A DNA stretch of 64,000 nt, from contig JAQISU010000119.1 of NCBI GenBank assembly GCA_029339505.1, positions 2,817,001 through 2,881,000 of the forward strand. The letters are read 5' to 3'. This document shows, in pieces, positions 11,791 to 21,469 of the stretch; position 1 is the first letter of the stretch, and the number at the start of each line of letters is the position of its first letter. Source of the stretch: Unio delphinus (Eukaryota; Mollusca; Bivalvia; Unionida; Unionidae). The notes under the pieces are model-generated. The model worked only from the letters and a program-made list of their open reading frames with translations, made no database searches and was not told the DNA's origin. A program made the translations under genes and the position numbers.

Positions 11791-12434
11791 TTAACTAAAT
11801 ATTTGATCAAGTCCGACACGATATCTTGTCCGAGGGTCTAATAAATTTATCGTCACAAATCCATGTGCAATTGTCTGAGCGCGGCTAAAGAAATTTTTAA
11901 ATTGATTATGATCCATATCGCCACCGCACCAAGTTTGCCAAATATTTCTAAGAGTATGAGTATCAACTCCGTTAAATACACACAGCATATTGCAGTAATC
12001 TCTGATCACTTTTGGTATTTGAGTGTAAAGTTGAGTGATATATATCACGTCGGTGTTTTTATGTCTGCCTCTGGAAAATATTCTAGCAGGATTTTTTTGA
12101 TTATCTAACATGATATCATCATATACGACTAAATTGTTAATACGTCAGTCCATGGAGTCAATGCTAGGTGCTTCCTCGATATCTGTTATAAACTCAATAA
12201 TATCATCGCCGTTAATTTCTCGCGCGGCTTCGTTAAAATCCTTTAACACTTCATAACATCGCTGATCATCTACACTCGGATCAATCATATACAACTTATC
12301 CCACGCCATCAATCTCGTTATCAAATTAAGTAGCAATTGTGTCCGATGATGATCGCGCGAATAGAATTTGGTAACATTGCATGGTGTTTAATAGGTTCCC
12401 GTCGTCTCGTAGCTGAATAATCAATTACATTCAT
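11791..12434 (-). pseudogene. Packaging ATPase, copy B, Walker A deleted
   Basis: Homologous to 2756-3415 over its length, with start near 12434. A deletion of about 19 bp near 12345 removes the whole GPSGSGKT Walker A segment and shifts the frame. Another lesion separates the two open stretches (12336-12145 and 12111-11791). The C-terminal half (DVIYITQLYTQ, FNGVDTHTLRNIW) remains readable. The position beside the terminal repeat is as in copy A. Loss of the P-loop makes it certainly inactive. Confidence 0.85.
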
Positions 12435-12451
12435 GTCGTTATATATAAATT

Positions 12452-12972
12452 ATGGATCTATATTGTGTAAAATGTAGGACGCGTACTGGCACAAATGACT
12501 TGAGGACGATTACAACGAAAAATAATCGATCAGCGCTTTTTGGTAAGTGCGTACAATGTAGTACAAAAAAATTTAGATTCGCTTCTAAGCCCAAGGAACC
12601 TTTAAAAAAAAACGAGGCGGTGATATCGCTGCCAAATTAGCAAATCTTCCTGGAACCCCATGGGCAAAATACCCTGGAGAAAAACACCTTCCAGGATATA
12701 GCTACTGTGGCCCCGGAACACGATTAGATATCAGACTCAATAATCATAACCAACCCAACCCCGGTGAAAAACCAATAAACGCCAGTGATAAGGCCTGTCA
12801 CCTTCATGATGTTGTTTATAAAAGCAGTAATTTGCAACACAGGCATCTAGCAGATGTGAAATTAATTCATGCGTTGAATGCCATTCCTGATAAATCATTC
12901 AAAGAAAAATTGGCTTCATTTTTGATAAAATCAGCGATGAAAAGCAAATTGATGTTAGGTGCCGGTAATTAA
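12452..12972 (+). CDS. Zn-ribbon / phospholipase A2-like protein with -1 frameshift site, copy B
   Basis: Zn-ribbon frame from ATG at 12452 (MDLYCVKC, KCVQC) to a TAG at 12638-12640. The PLA2-like frame is -1 relative to it and open from before 12601 to the TAA at 12970-12972. The switch can occur at TTTAAAAAAAAA (12601-12612), which includes U UUA AAA in the zero frame. The PLA2 domain shows YCGPGT (calcium loop type) and CHLHDVVY, retaining the H-D dyad and the following tyrosine. Both frames are free of other lesions although neighbouring genes in B are full of stops. The alternative is an ancestral indel fixed before A and B separated. The integrase ATG follows 7 nt after the PLA2 stop. 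Confidence 0.7.
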
Positions 12973-12979
12973 TAGCAAC

Positions 12980-13914
12980 ATGGAATCTATTTATTATTCC
13001 CCAAGAGGATACTGGAGGGGTAAATCTGCAATCCATAAGCTCGCTAGCGCTGCAAAAGTGAAAAAAACCACTGCGGCTCATTGGTTATCCAAACAGGCAC
13101 TATGGCAAATTTACTTACCACCGCCTAAACAAATTAGTGTCTCGCATTTTGATGTAACCGGACCCAATGAAGTTCATCAGGCTGATCTATTATTTTTGCC
13201 ACATGACCACGGTTACAAGTACGCATTAACCGTAGTTGATATTGCAAGTCGATACAAAGAAGCAGAACCGTTAAAAACAAAATCGGCCACTGAAGTAGCT
13301 TCTGCATTTGAAAAGATTTATCGAAGGGGCCCTCTGCACTGGCCAAATCTATTACAAATTGATCCAGGCAAGGAATTTCAGGGTGCTGTTTTAACAACGA
13401 TGAAATATCACAATGTCACTATCAGACGGGGGCATACTGCACTGCATCGTGATCAGGCAATTGTAGAACTGTTTAATAAAACCCTTGCTGAGCGGTTATT
13501 TGGATAACAATACGCAAAAGAATTCATCCAAGAAAAAAGATCCCGTGAATGGGTTAAAAGATTACCAGCTGTGATTACCGCACTGAATAATGAGATTACT
13601 AGAACAATCAACATGAAACCTATTAATGCGATTAAAAAGAAGTCAATACCGGAAATGGAAATTCAAAAAGATTTCTTGGTAGTAATGTCATTGTGAGGTA
13701 CTTATATGAACCAGGAGAGCTTGAAGGGGGCAGAAAAAGGGCTACTGATCCTATTTGGAGTGTTACTACACACAAGATATCTAGTATAACACGATCTACG
13801 GGTAGACCTCCAGTCTATAAACTGGATTCAACTGCCCCTCAGCGGGGTTTTACTAGACAACAATTACAAATAATACCCGAGGATACTCAATTGCCACCGC
13901 ATGGTCTTAACTAG
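12980..13914 (+). pseudogene. rve integrase, copy B
   Basis: Same start context (MESIYYSPRGYW) and ~95% resemblance to the copy A integrase. Asp residues in HQADLLF and QIDPGKEF and Glu in AIVELFN are retained. A TAA replaces the tyrosine codon at about 13505-13507, and a small deletion and frameshift near 13650-13690 separate the C-terminal part (13693-13914). It is convergent with the replication gene, overlapping it by 8 bp. Confidence 0.88.
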
Positions 13915-16900
13915 CACCCGATGCCAGAGGCATTGTGCTGGCACCCCGGCGTCTATTGCACTCAAGACAAGTCAACATCACATTATTTCTGACATGACCG
14001 AGATTGTTATTTTTTCTGTCTACGGCGAATTGGCGAGGATCCTTATCCGAATACTGCCAACGAATTATACAATTGCAACTTGCGCAGTGATTATTCTGTT
14101 GTTTCTTCAAAGTGATTATTAATCCAGCATCAATATCAAATTCTCGTTGTTTTTTTTTGTCCTGTTGTTTGTAACCGGAGAGTTTTTTATCAATCATTTT
14201 AACATCAATATCATTATCGTCACCAATGATTTCATCATCGAGGACAATTCTTCGAAGTTGATTTATTTTTCGTACTCTGGATACTGAAAGATAGACTAAA
14301 TTCGACCATTCTATGCGATTATCTACCATCCAAACAATTGTATCCGATATAGTCAATCCCTGTGAAGAGTGTATTGTTGCTGCGTATCCTAGCGTCCATG
14401 GGGATTTATTAGCAGAACTCTTTGAGTTCCCCAATGCATCTTCAACGACATTGATATCAACCAGCACAATATCATTTAATACTAAATTCTGTTTTTCACT
14501 TTTTCCTGGAATATCAACTTCGATGTTCTGTTTTCGTGTATCCGTTGGCCTATAACAAAGAGGCACTGGAAGCGTTGCAAATTTTTGTTTATGCAATTCA
14601 AATAATTTCATCTGAAGTGTGTCCCTGACTATTTTTCTACTTGCAATGATCAAATCGTTTGGTCTCTACATTTCCCAGAAATCATTCATTGGAGTTTCCG
14701 AAATTATTTCACGGGCTATTTCACACTGGATTCTATCCGGTTGTAATCTCATTAGTTTCTTAAATTCTTTTAATTTTTCATCAAGTGATCTATGATCGGT
14801 ATCAATTTCTTCATAATAGTCTACAAAACCCTTTAGCCATTCATGGGGAGATGCACCGACAAATGGTGGTGGTTGCCCGTGATCACCGCACATGACGATT
14901 TTTGTATTTTTCAATAACAACCACTCAAGAAATATTTTTAATACATCTTCTGACACTGTGTCAATTTCATCCCAAATCATGATTTCAGGAATAAATTTCT
15001 CTCCCATGCGCTCAGGAGTCCAGTTATATCCCTTCCATCGGAAAAAGCTGTGATAGGTACAGGCATTTACCCCTCTCTGTACCATTTCTCTTGCAAGTCT
15101 GTGAGTCGGTGTTAGTACAATCATGTTTGGATTGGAAACACGAAATAACTCAATTGCCCGAGTTGTTTTTCCTTACCCACCACAACCGTTTAAATAAACT
15201 GTTTTATACCGACATATTGGATCAGAAATCGGTGGTGCACTAGAAAATTCTGAACACTGATTGCTTTCTAAATAATTATTTTCAATGGTAACATCTGCTG
15301 ATGGAATATAATCATGAATCATTTCTTTCTTAATTCTCCATGACCCCCAATTCTCGTTGCCAGTAGCCTTAACATCAGCCATTTTGCTATTTATGTAAAA
15401 TGAGTCAGTGGCAACTCTAACTGCGGTGTTAGGAAATCTATTGATCATTGAAAACAGATTCATAGAAGCATAACCAAGCATAGAAGCTCTCAAATGTGTG
15501 TACTGCGGATTGTATCCATCATTGTAAGTAACAATTGTACCCAATTTGGTTCCATCGGACATAAATGCGTCCTTACGATTGACATATAAGCCCTTATTCG
15601 TTAAATCCGTGATTACAAAATCGTATTCAGCATTGTCTATCATCAATCGTGAAGAATATTTCGTATTATCATCTTTGCCACCTTGGGTAAATTTACCGAT
15701 TATTCTTCGTCCAAGATTTTTTGCTTCATTGTTTCTGATTTCAAATAACTGTTTGGACCAATCCATGATTTGTTGTTCATTAAAATCAGGAAACAGTTTT
15801 CGCTCTTCGCTAATTATTTTTTCTAGATCAGGTTGTGGTAACCAGACTGATTTCTGTGCTCGATATTATATAATTGCTTCACTCACAATTAATGATTTTA
15901 ACATCTTACAATCAAGCATATACCGTAATAACACTATTGGCATCCAGTGTTTTTCAGACATGTGTTTACCAATCCAAAGGTAACTACACGGATGAAGTCC
16001 TGTAGCCATTTCAAATGATACTACACAAGCGAATCCGGTTAAATCAAAATCAGGCAGTGGTCCATTAATAGCAACACGGGTCATTTCGTGTGTAGGGTGT
16101 CCAAATCATTTGAAATATTTCTCGCATTCTCCATACCCGAGAAAACTTCCTGGATAACACGCAATCATATCAACTGAAATAACGGTTTCAGGGTCGTATT
16201 TTGTATTCCATAATCCTACATGCCTGTATTCAAGACAGGACAATCTGACATCTGATAAAAACTCACTTCGTGTTGGTTTCCACGCGTTTTTCTTTCTAGC
16301 AAAATGTGCTGCAATTGATGGTACTGTAAAACAGTTTGCTAATAATTGATCGTTGTCTTCCCCGTCCCCATAAAACTCACTAGCTAGTTGTTTCATTTGA
16401 TTATGCAGTTCTTCAGTACGGTACAATTCTCCGTTGGGCCTCACAAACTGATCAAATCTTCATTCCTCGTCTGAAGTACTGTGAAATAGCCACATTGACA
16501 CGGGATCGTTTTTACTCAAATGGTAAATATCATCAAATAATTTCTGCTCTGAAAAAAACTCTTCGGTTTGGGATAGATATTTTACGGTTCTATCCCGTGG
16601 GAAAATTGTTACTGCAGATGACCACGCGTGTGCGTTATGATCAATAATTTCAATTGTGGCTCCATTTTTATTATATTTCGATTCGTATAATACTTCACCG
16701 GTGATTGTTCTTACCGATATTGGAAATCTCAATGATGTTTCTAATTTAGCTATATCCTGAATTGTTGCCCGATGCTCTTTTACGGTTAACTCCCACTCGG
16801 TTATTTTTTTACGTCTTAGATCAGTTAGTTTATTTCCCCGGGACGCATTTGTGAAGTGTTCTATTATTCGTTCTGCTACACAATTGAGCCCTGTCATGGG

Positions 16901-17652
16901 TGCTAGTTTTGCAATATCAGGTTTTTCATTGAGCGGATATATCCAGTAAACAACTGCTGTGACAGGATAAGATCTTTCGTAGTATGGTTTATCAATTCCA
17001 GTCATAATTCCTGGTTTGGAATCCTTATTCACAGTGATAGTTTTTTTGCCCTTCAAGATGGGTTCAAATTTATCCCTAATGATCCATTTTCCATCCTCAC
17101 GGATAATGAATTTGATTCGGAAAAAATGACTTTTTCCCCAAGACGTGAAATTATCACTGCTGATTTTTCATCATTCATGGTAGCGTCAACAACACCATCA
17201 ATTCGAAATGTTGACCAACAATAAGATGCTCCATCACGCTTGAATTCATTCAGACAGTCTCTGATGGCTTTATCAAGAATTTTATTCTTGGGTGTATTAG
17301 AAACTATATCAAGATTGAATTGAGCATCTTTCCAGGGTGATCTCTTGTTACGTTTTTTGGGTCTATCGCGATTAAATTTAGGATTGATTTTCAATAATCT
17401 CTTAAACTCTTTCATATTTCCGTCTCTTGGACGTTTGTTTCTCTCTCTTGAACGTTTGTTTCCGTCTCTTGGACGTTTGGGTCTATCGAGATTAATTTTC
17501 AATAATCTCTTAAACTCCTTCATGTTTCCGTCTATTGGACGTTTTTTGGGTTTATCGATATTAAATTTAGGATTAATTTTCAATAATCTCTTAAACTCCT
17601 TATCAGTATTGAATTTAGCATTTATCGAAGTCAATCTCATGAACTCCTTCAT
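13907..17652 (-). pseudogene. PolB - SF1 helicase - HNH fused replication protein, copy B
   Basis: A single ~1240-codon gene read through several in-frame stops (near 16458, 16104, 15864, 15174, 14664) and one frameshift at the A6 run 17121-17126. Order: basic repeat N-terminus (17652-17350), unknown N-terminal region with PYYERSYP (~16980), polymerase motif A (SVDMIACYP, ~16180), motif B region (NNEAKNLGRRIIG, ~15720), motif C (VATDSFYI, ~15405), Walker A at ~15175-15195, GDHGQ, SSQGLT and a terminal HNH (CASC...CLEC). Protein-primed-type PolB and helicase are therefore one polypeptide, unlike the Maverick, where PolB stands alone. One of the stops falls inside the Walker A segment. PolB exonuclease motifs were not identified. 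Confidence 0.8.
17350..17620 (-). repeat. Coding tandem repeats at the N-terminus of the replication protein
   Basis: Units of the type GNMKEFKRLLKIN(PKFN)xDRPKK and RPRDGN recur three to four times, strongly basic. Seen only in the N-terminal leader, before the recognised polymerase region. Could bind DNA or the terminal protein site; function unknown. Confidence 0.75.
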
Positions 17653-17676
17653 GCTATAATTAAAACAAGCATTTAA

Positions 17677-18057
17677 ATGAAAGATTTATGTATAATGAAT
17701 CACTGCAAATGGCTTATGATTGGATCAGTAATCCCGTGTAACAAATCATGCAGAAATGAGTTCTGTGGGTATCATATGCAAAGCTTTCGTCGTGGAAGCC
17801 TTGGTCCGTTACCCTGTATTCGATGTGGGGTTGGGGTCAGGGGAAAATCACGATTATGTCTAAATTGCGGTGGTAAGCAATACAGGGAATTGAAGCGTTA
17901 TTATGATAAAAGAATAAAAAATGGACAATCAATCAGAAATTTTGACCCTGAAAAAGTCTCTGACCCTGACAACGTCCTTGACAAAATCATAAGAACCCCT
18001 CAAAACTATATTGAAAGATTTATTATTGAACCAAACAATGAATTAGACAAACAATAG
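17677..18057 (+). CDS. Small Zn-binding protein (unknown function), copy B
   Basis: 126 residues. Cysteine/histidine clusters CNKSCRNEFCGYH and CIRCGVG...CLNCGG suggest two zinc sites, the second a typical zinc ribbon. A later methionine (MNHCKWLM) at 17695 is an alternative start and matches the remnant in copy C at 8692. It is divergent from the replication gene with 24 bp between starts and is followed 14 bp later by the HNH gene. The C-terminal half is basic and charged. No known family recognised. Confidence 0.65.
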   Translation: MKDLCIMNHCKWLMIGSVIPCNKSCRNEFCGYHMQSFRRGSLGPLPCIRCGVGVRGKSRLCLNCGGKQYRELKRYYDKRIKNGQSIRNFDPEKVSDPDNVLDKIIRTPQNYIERFIIEPNNELDKQ

Positions 18058-18071
18058 TATTATGTATACGA

Positions 18072-18563
18072 ATGAACCAAGAATTCAGACTACACCCAGT
18101 GATTACAAATTATGAAGCATCCAGTGATGGTATTGTAAGAAACCGTAGACTGAAGAAACCAGTTGGTGTTGTGAATAATCACGGGTACTTGATGTTTGCC
18201 GCTGGAAAGAAGAAATATCTCAATCATCGTTTCATATTTGAATGTTTCAATGAATTGATTGAGGATGGTCTTGTTATTGATCATATCGATTCTAATCGAA
18301 AGAATAATTCTTTATCGAATTTACGAGCTGTTACACAGAGTGAGAATAATTCATCTGGAAGGACTGGAAAGTGCTCGAAAAAAGCGAGACCAGTAAATTC
18401 TTTGAATACAACAACTAACGAAGAGAAAATATTTCAATCATTATATGAAGCCGGTAAGTATTTCAATATTTGTCGATCTTCAGTACGAAAAGTTGCATCG
18501 GGAATAACCAAGACGGCGATTTCAAAAGAGACGGGACAAAAAGTTCAATTTAGTTATGTCTAA
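18072..18563 (+). CDS. Homing-type HNH endonuclease (NUMOD4-HNH-NUMOD1 layout)
   Basis: 163 residues, intact. The N-terminus (FRLHPVITNYEASSDGIVRNRR) fits a NUMOD4-like DNA-recognition segment. The core LNHRFIFECF...VIDHIDSNRKNNSLSNLR is the HNH signature of phage and giant-virus free-standing homing nucleases. The C-terminal FQSLYEAGKYFNICRSSVRKV looks like a NUMOD1 helix-turn-helix. It overlaps the next gene by 8 bp. No counterpart was recognised in the remnants of copy C at 8878-11429, so it may be a recent gain in B. It is distinct from the HNH at the end of the replication protein. Confidence 0.85.
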   Translation: MNQEFRLHPVITNYEASSDGIVRNRRLKKPVGVVNNHGYLMFAAGKKKYLNHRFIFECFNELIEDGLVIDHIDSNRKNNSLSNLRAVTQSENNSSGRTGKCSKKARPVNSLNTTTNEEKIFQSLYEAGKYFNICRSSVRKVASGITKTAISKETGQKVQFSYV

Positions 18564-18954
18564 TGCGTCATATTTTTCGATTAGAGATATGTCATGTTAT
18601 AGAATAATGAATTCTGAAAACATGAATAGCATCATAGTTGAAATAGCAAAATTGAAAAATCAGGATATCAAACTATCAGATGGGTTAAATCCTGATCAAA
18701 TTGTGTCAGACTTTCAGGATATAAAATACGAAGTAAAAAACAATAAATATATGCTACCAAAGAAATATGCACTCATCAAAAAAATTCAGAATTATATTAG
18801 AGACTCCCTTTCATTTCCGAGTGACATCAGTGTGTTTGTCCCGTTGTATACTATCGTAGAACGAATACTAAAAGAATTAGGTAACGAATACGAATTGAAA
18901 AAAGAAGTGAACTCTAAAATTAGAAACCAACGAGCATTAATTCAAGAAAATTGA
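18556..18954 (+). CDS. Conserved 132-aa protein of unknown function, copy B
   Basis: Predicted mostly helical and charged (SIIVEIAKLKNQDIKLSDGLNPDQIV). The methionine at about 18607 (MNSENMNSIIVE) matches the start of the copy C fragment at 11430 and is the more likely true start; the 18556 ATG overlaps the HNH gene. Conserved in position between replication and capsid modules. No domain recognised. Confidence 0.6.
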   Translation: MSNASYFSIRDMSCYRIMNSENMNSIIVEIAKLKNQDIKLSDGLNPDQIVSDFQDIKYEVKNNKYMLPKKYALIKKIQNYIRDSLSFPSDISVFVPLYTIVERILKELGNEYELKKEVNSKIRNQRALIQEN

Positions 18955-19950
18955 TTGCCCGACCCTTATCATTTTTGATTGTGACCGTAAAATCTCAATG
19001 GGATTTTCATATTTTTTTAGCACTTTTTGATTGAAATTATCAAAATCAGTGAATAAAGACTATTTCACACTGAATAAAAAAATCACTGAATAAAATTCTA
19101 ACAGCTTTTCTCTACGGAAAATCCCATGCAAAATCGACTACTTGATCCTACGTGGTTTTTTAATAAAAATCGATGAAAAATGACCAAAAATCGCTGAAAA
19201 CAGGCAAAAATTGATGAAAATTGGCTAAAAAATGATGAAAATCAATCTTAACAGCTTTTCTCTACGGAAAATCCCATGCAAAATCGACTACTTGACCGTA
19301 AAATCTCAACTGAAAAAACCATCAAAATGGTACAAAAATGACACAAAATGGTACAAAAATAACACAAAATCAGTGAAATCAGTGATAAACAGGCAAAAAA
19401 GTAAAAATATTTCAGAGGCACTACAAATAAAATTATTTCAGTAGTAAAAATATTTCAATGGCACTAGATTCTGTTGCAACAATCATGTCTTTACGGAAAA
19501 TCGACCACTCAACTGAAAAACCATCAAAATCAATCCTAACAGCTTTTTGTTACGGAAAATCCCATGCAAAATCGACCATTTGACCCTACGAAGTTTTTTT
19601 ATCAAAAATCGATGAAAAATGACCAAAAAATCATCAAAAATGACTAAAAATCATCAAAAATTGGCTCAAAATCAATGAAAATCAATCCTAACAGCTTTTT
19701 GTTACGTAAAATCCCATGCAAAATCGACTACTTGACCGTAAAATTTCTTTGAGAATAACCACCAAAACTGTCAAAAAATCAGTGAAAAACCACCAAAACT
19801 GTCAAAAAATCAGTGAAATCAGTGAATAAAAAATAAAAATATTTCACAGCAATAAAAATAAAAATATTTCACAGCAATAAAAATAAAAATATTTCACAGC
19901 AATAAAAAAATAGATGGACCGTTAATGAATGGAATCATCGATGGGGAAAG
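18955..19950. repeat. Non-coding ~1 kb gap with direct repeats, candidate control region or origin
   Basis: About four copies of a ~60-bp unit (CTAACAGCTTTT...ACGGAAAATCCCATGC then AAAATCGACYACTTGACC) start near 19095, 19247, 19536 and 19687, with partial copies near 19490. Between them are A-rich words of the type AATGACCAAAAATCATC, and three copies of AAAAATATTTCACAGCAAT at 19846-19905. No open frame of note. It sits exactly between the replication half and the capsid half. Confidence 0.7.
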
Positions 19951-19990
19951 TGTTTTACAATTGAAAAATTGTTTCTGATTTCAAATAATG
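19951..19990 (+). promoter_or_regulatory. 40-bp gene-boundary element, copy 1, ending in the start codon
   Basis: Identical over 40 bp to 20956-20995, start codon included. Contains ACAATTGAAAAATTGT, a 6-bp stem with GAAA loop. A promoter/5'UTR element or a hairpin 3'-end signal of the preceding transcript are both possible. Confidence 0.6.
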
Positions 19991-20950
19991 GTCAATGAAG
20001 CATTAGCAACCCGATTGGCTCGTGAACGATTAGATGCAATTAAGAGATTTGTACCAATTCGTGACTCGGTCAGGAATAAACTGCAACAACGACAGAGTCT
20101 TCAGACTGATTTTGCTGCGGAGTCTGAAGAATTGTTTAAACCAGTAACCACACCAACGAAAGGGGTAGAGCGTGCTATACTGGGAGATGATCCTGACGGT
20201 AAAAGAAAAGAAGAGAGTTTTATTTCTGTACTTGAAAAACTAGCAGCGAAAACTGAACAAACTGAAAAAACTGAACCACCTACTAATCCGAAAAAAACGA
20301 CTCTTCTGTTGAATAAATTTACTGATAATGCTAAAACATTAATAAAAATTTTTAATTTATTCAAAGCAAAGGATTATCAAGCTTTTGGTGATTTTGCTGC
20401 TCAAAGCTATAATTCAAGAAAAGATTTTTTAAAGGACGAGTATAAGGATGATAGAATATCAAGTAATGATTGGTCCGATAATTTGTATAAAATAAATAAA
20501 GGGATTGGTCGTTTGAATAGGGATGAGATGGGGTACAAGGAATTTCAAAGGGGATTTCATAATTATAAAAGAGAACAAATAGAAGAGCGACAACGAGAAA
20601 TAGAAGAACGACGTCAAACACCAACACGTAGACAAACAAGAAGACAAAAAAAACAAGAAGAACTTGATGATGATCCTCTTGATTATTTACAACCCTCAAT
20701 GGATGAAAGTTTCGGGAGTGGGATTTCAAGGGAAAATCGTCTAGTTGGAAACACTTGTCCTGATAGTGTTATCAATGATATATCACGATTAGATGTTCTT
20801 GTAGGAGGGTTCCGAGCTGGAAATAACTCTCCTGAAATAATTAATGAAGCAGCTGATATCTGTAGACGGTTATTTGCCGGCGGTATCATGGATATCAAAA
20901 CATATCGAGATTTCATTGACGAGTTAGCAAATGGGTATCACAGTGATTGA
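19988..20950 (+). CDS. 320-aa virion-associated candidate of unknown function, copy B
   Basis: Intact. Helical N-terminus, a long charged coiled-coil-like middle (REQIEERQREIEERRQ, RRQTRRQKKQEE) and a conserved C-terminus (NEAADICRRLFAGGIMDI) that is also found in copies C (27092-27322) and F (63545-64000). First gene of the rightward capsid module, immediately upstream of the pVI-like gene. It has the same 40-bp leader as that gene, so the two are probably co-regulated. No known domain; a core or scaffold protein is a guess. Confidence 0.65.
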   Translation: MVNEALATRLARERLDAIKRFVPIRDSVRNKLQQRQSLQTDFAAESEELFKPVTTPTKGVERAILGDDPDGKRKEESFISVLEKLAAKTEQTEKTEPPTNPKKTTLLLNKFTDNAKTLIKIFNLFKAKDYQAFGDFAAQSYNSRKDFLKDEYKDDRISSNDWSDNLYKINKGIGRLNRDEMGYKEFQRGFHNYKREQIEERQREIEERRQTPTRRQTRRQKKQEELDDDPLDYLQPSMDESFGSGISRENRLVGNTCPDSVINDISRLDVLVGGFRAGNNSPEIINEAADICRRLFAGGIMDIKTYRDFIDELANGYHSD

Positions 20951-20955
20951 CAAAT

Positions 20956-20995
20956 TGTTTTACAATTGAAAAATTGTTTCTGATTTCAAATAATG
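20956..20995 (+). promoter_or_regulatory. 40-bp gene-boundary element, copy 2
   Basis: Perfect repeat of 19951-19990, located between the stop of the 320-aa gene and the ATG of the pVI-like gene. Confidence 0.6.
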
Positions 20996-21379
20996 ATCAT
21001 ACATTACAATCATGATAAACCAACCCTCGTCTATGTAGTTAATTCACGGTTTCCAGTTTATAAAGCATATTACGGAGATGGCCTCGGCAATACCATTGCA
21101 GGGTTATTTGCAAGAATGGCTCCAAAAGTGATGCCGTTAGCTAAACAATTATCAATGAAAGCCATTGATGTTATTCGTGATAAGGGTATTGGTGCTGTTG
21201 GAGATCTTGCGGGAAAGGCATTTTCAACTGCGAAGAATAAAATAACATCATTAGTAAAATCACGAAAAAAGAAACCGTTACCGTCTACAGAAGAAATGCC
21301 TGCAAGTGTTAGTAAAATTATAAATAACGCAGTAGATGAAAAACTAGCGTCGATGGCTTTAACCCCGACCCAAATATGA
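20993..21379 (+). CDS. Adenovirus pVI-like minor capsid candidate, copy B
   Basis: 128 residues here, against 158 in copy C (27710-28186). After a short N-terminal MIIHYNHDKP segment comes YYGDGLGNTIAGLF followed by an amphipathic helix region, and a C-terminal PSTEEMPASVSKIINNAV. The GxGLG plus amphipathic helix resembles the Maverick protein at 34437-34880. The 3' end is frameshifted relative to C: the expected IAGSG...basic tail lies in another frame up to a TAG at 21418-21420. pVI-type proteins of adenoviruses lyse membranes and bind hexon; the same role is inferred by position and shape, not shown. Confidence 0.6.
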   Translation: MIIHYNHDKPTLVYVVNSRFPVYKAYYGDGLGNTIAGLFARMAPKVMPLAKQLSMKAIDVIRDKGIGAVGDLAGKAFSTAKNKITSLVKSRKKKPLPSTEEMPASVSKIINNAVDEKLASMALTPTQI

Positions 21380-21410
21380 TAGCAGGAAGTGGCTTTAAAA
21401 AACTAAGTAG

Positions 21411-21426
21411 AAAACGCTAGCGTTTT
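21411..21426. promoter_or_regulatory. Intergenic palindrome AAAACGCTAGCGTTTT
   Basis: Perfect 16-bp palindrome between the pVI-like and capsid genes. The same palindrome recurs at 24760-24775 between fibre-like and membrane genes. Diverged versions (ACACTAGTGT, CCGCTAGTG) lie at the same boundaries of copy F (near 63008-63020 and 56868-56880). Candidate 3'-end hairpin or promoter site. Confidence 0.6.
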
Positions 21427-21469
21427 TCACGATTAAAATCGCAATTTAGACTCTGATAAATAGAATAAA

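Noticed and set aside
13907..17652. Helitron Rep-Helicase
   Set aside because: There are no rolling-circle HUH motifs; PolB motifs A, B and C are present instead, with capsid genes and terminal inverted repeats.
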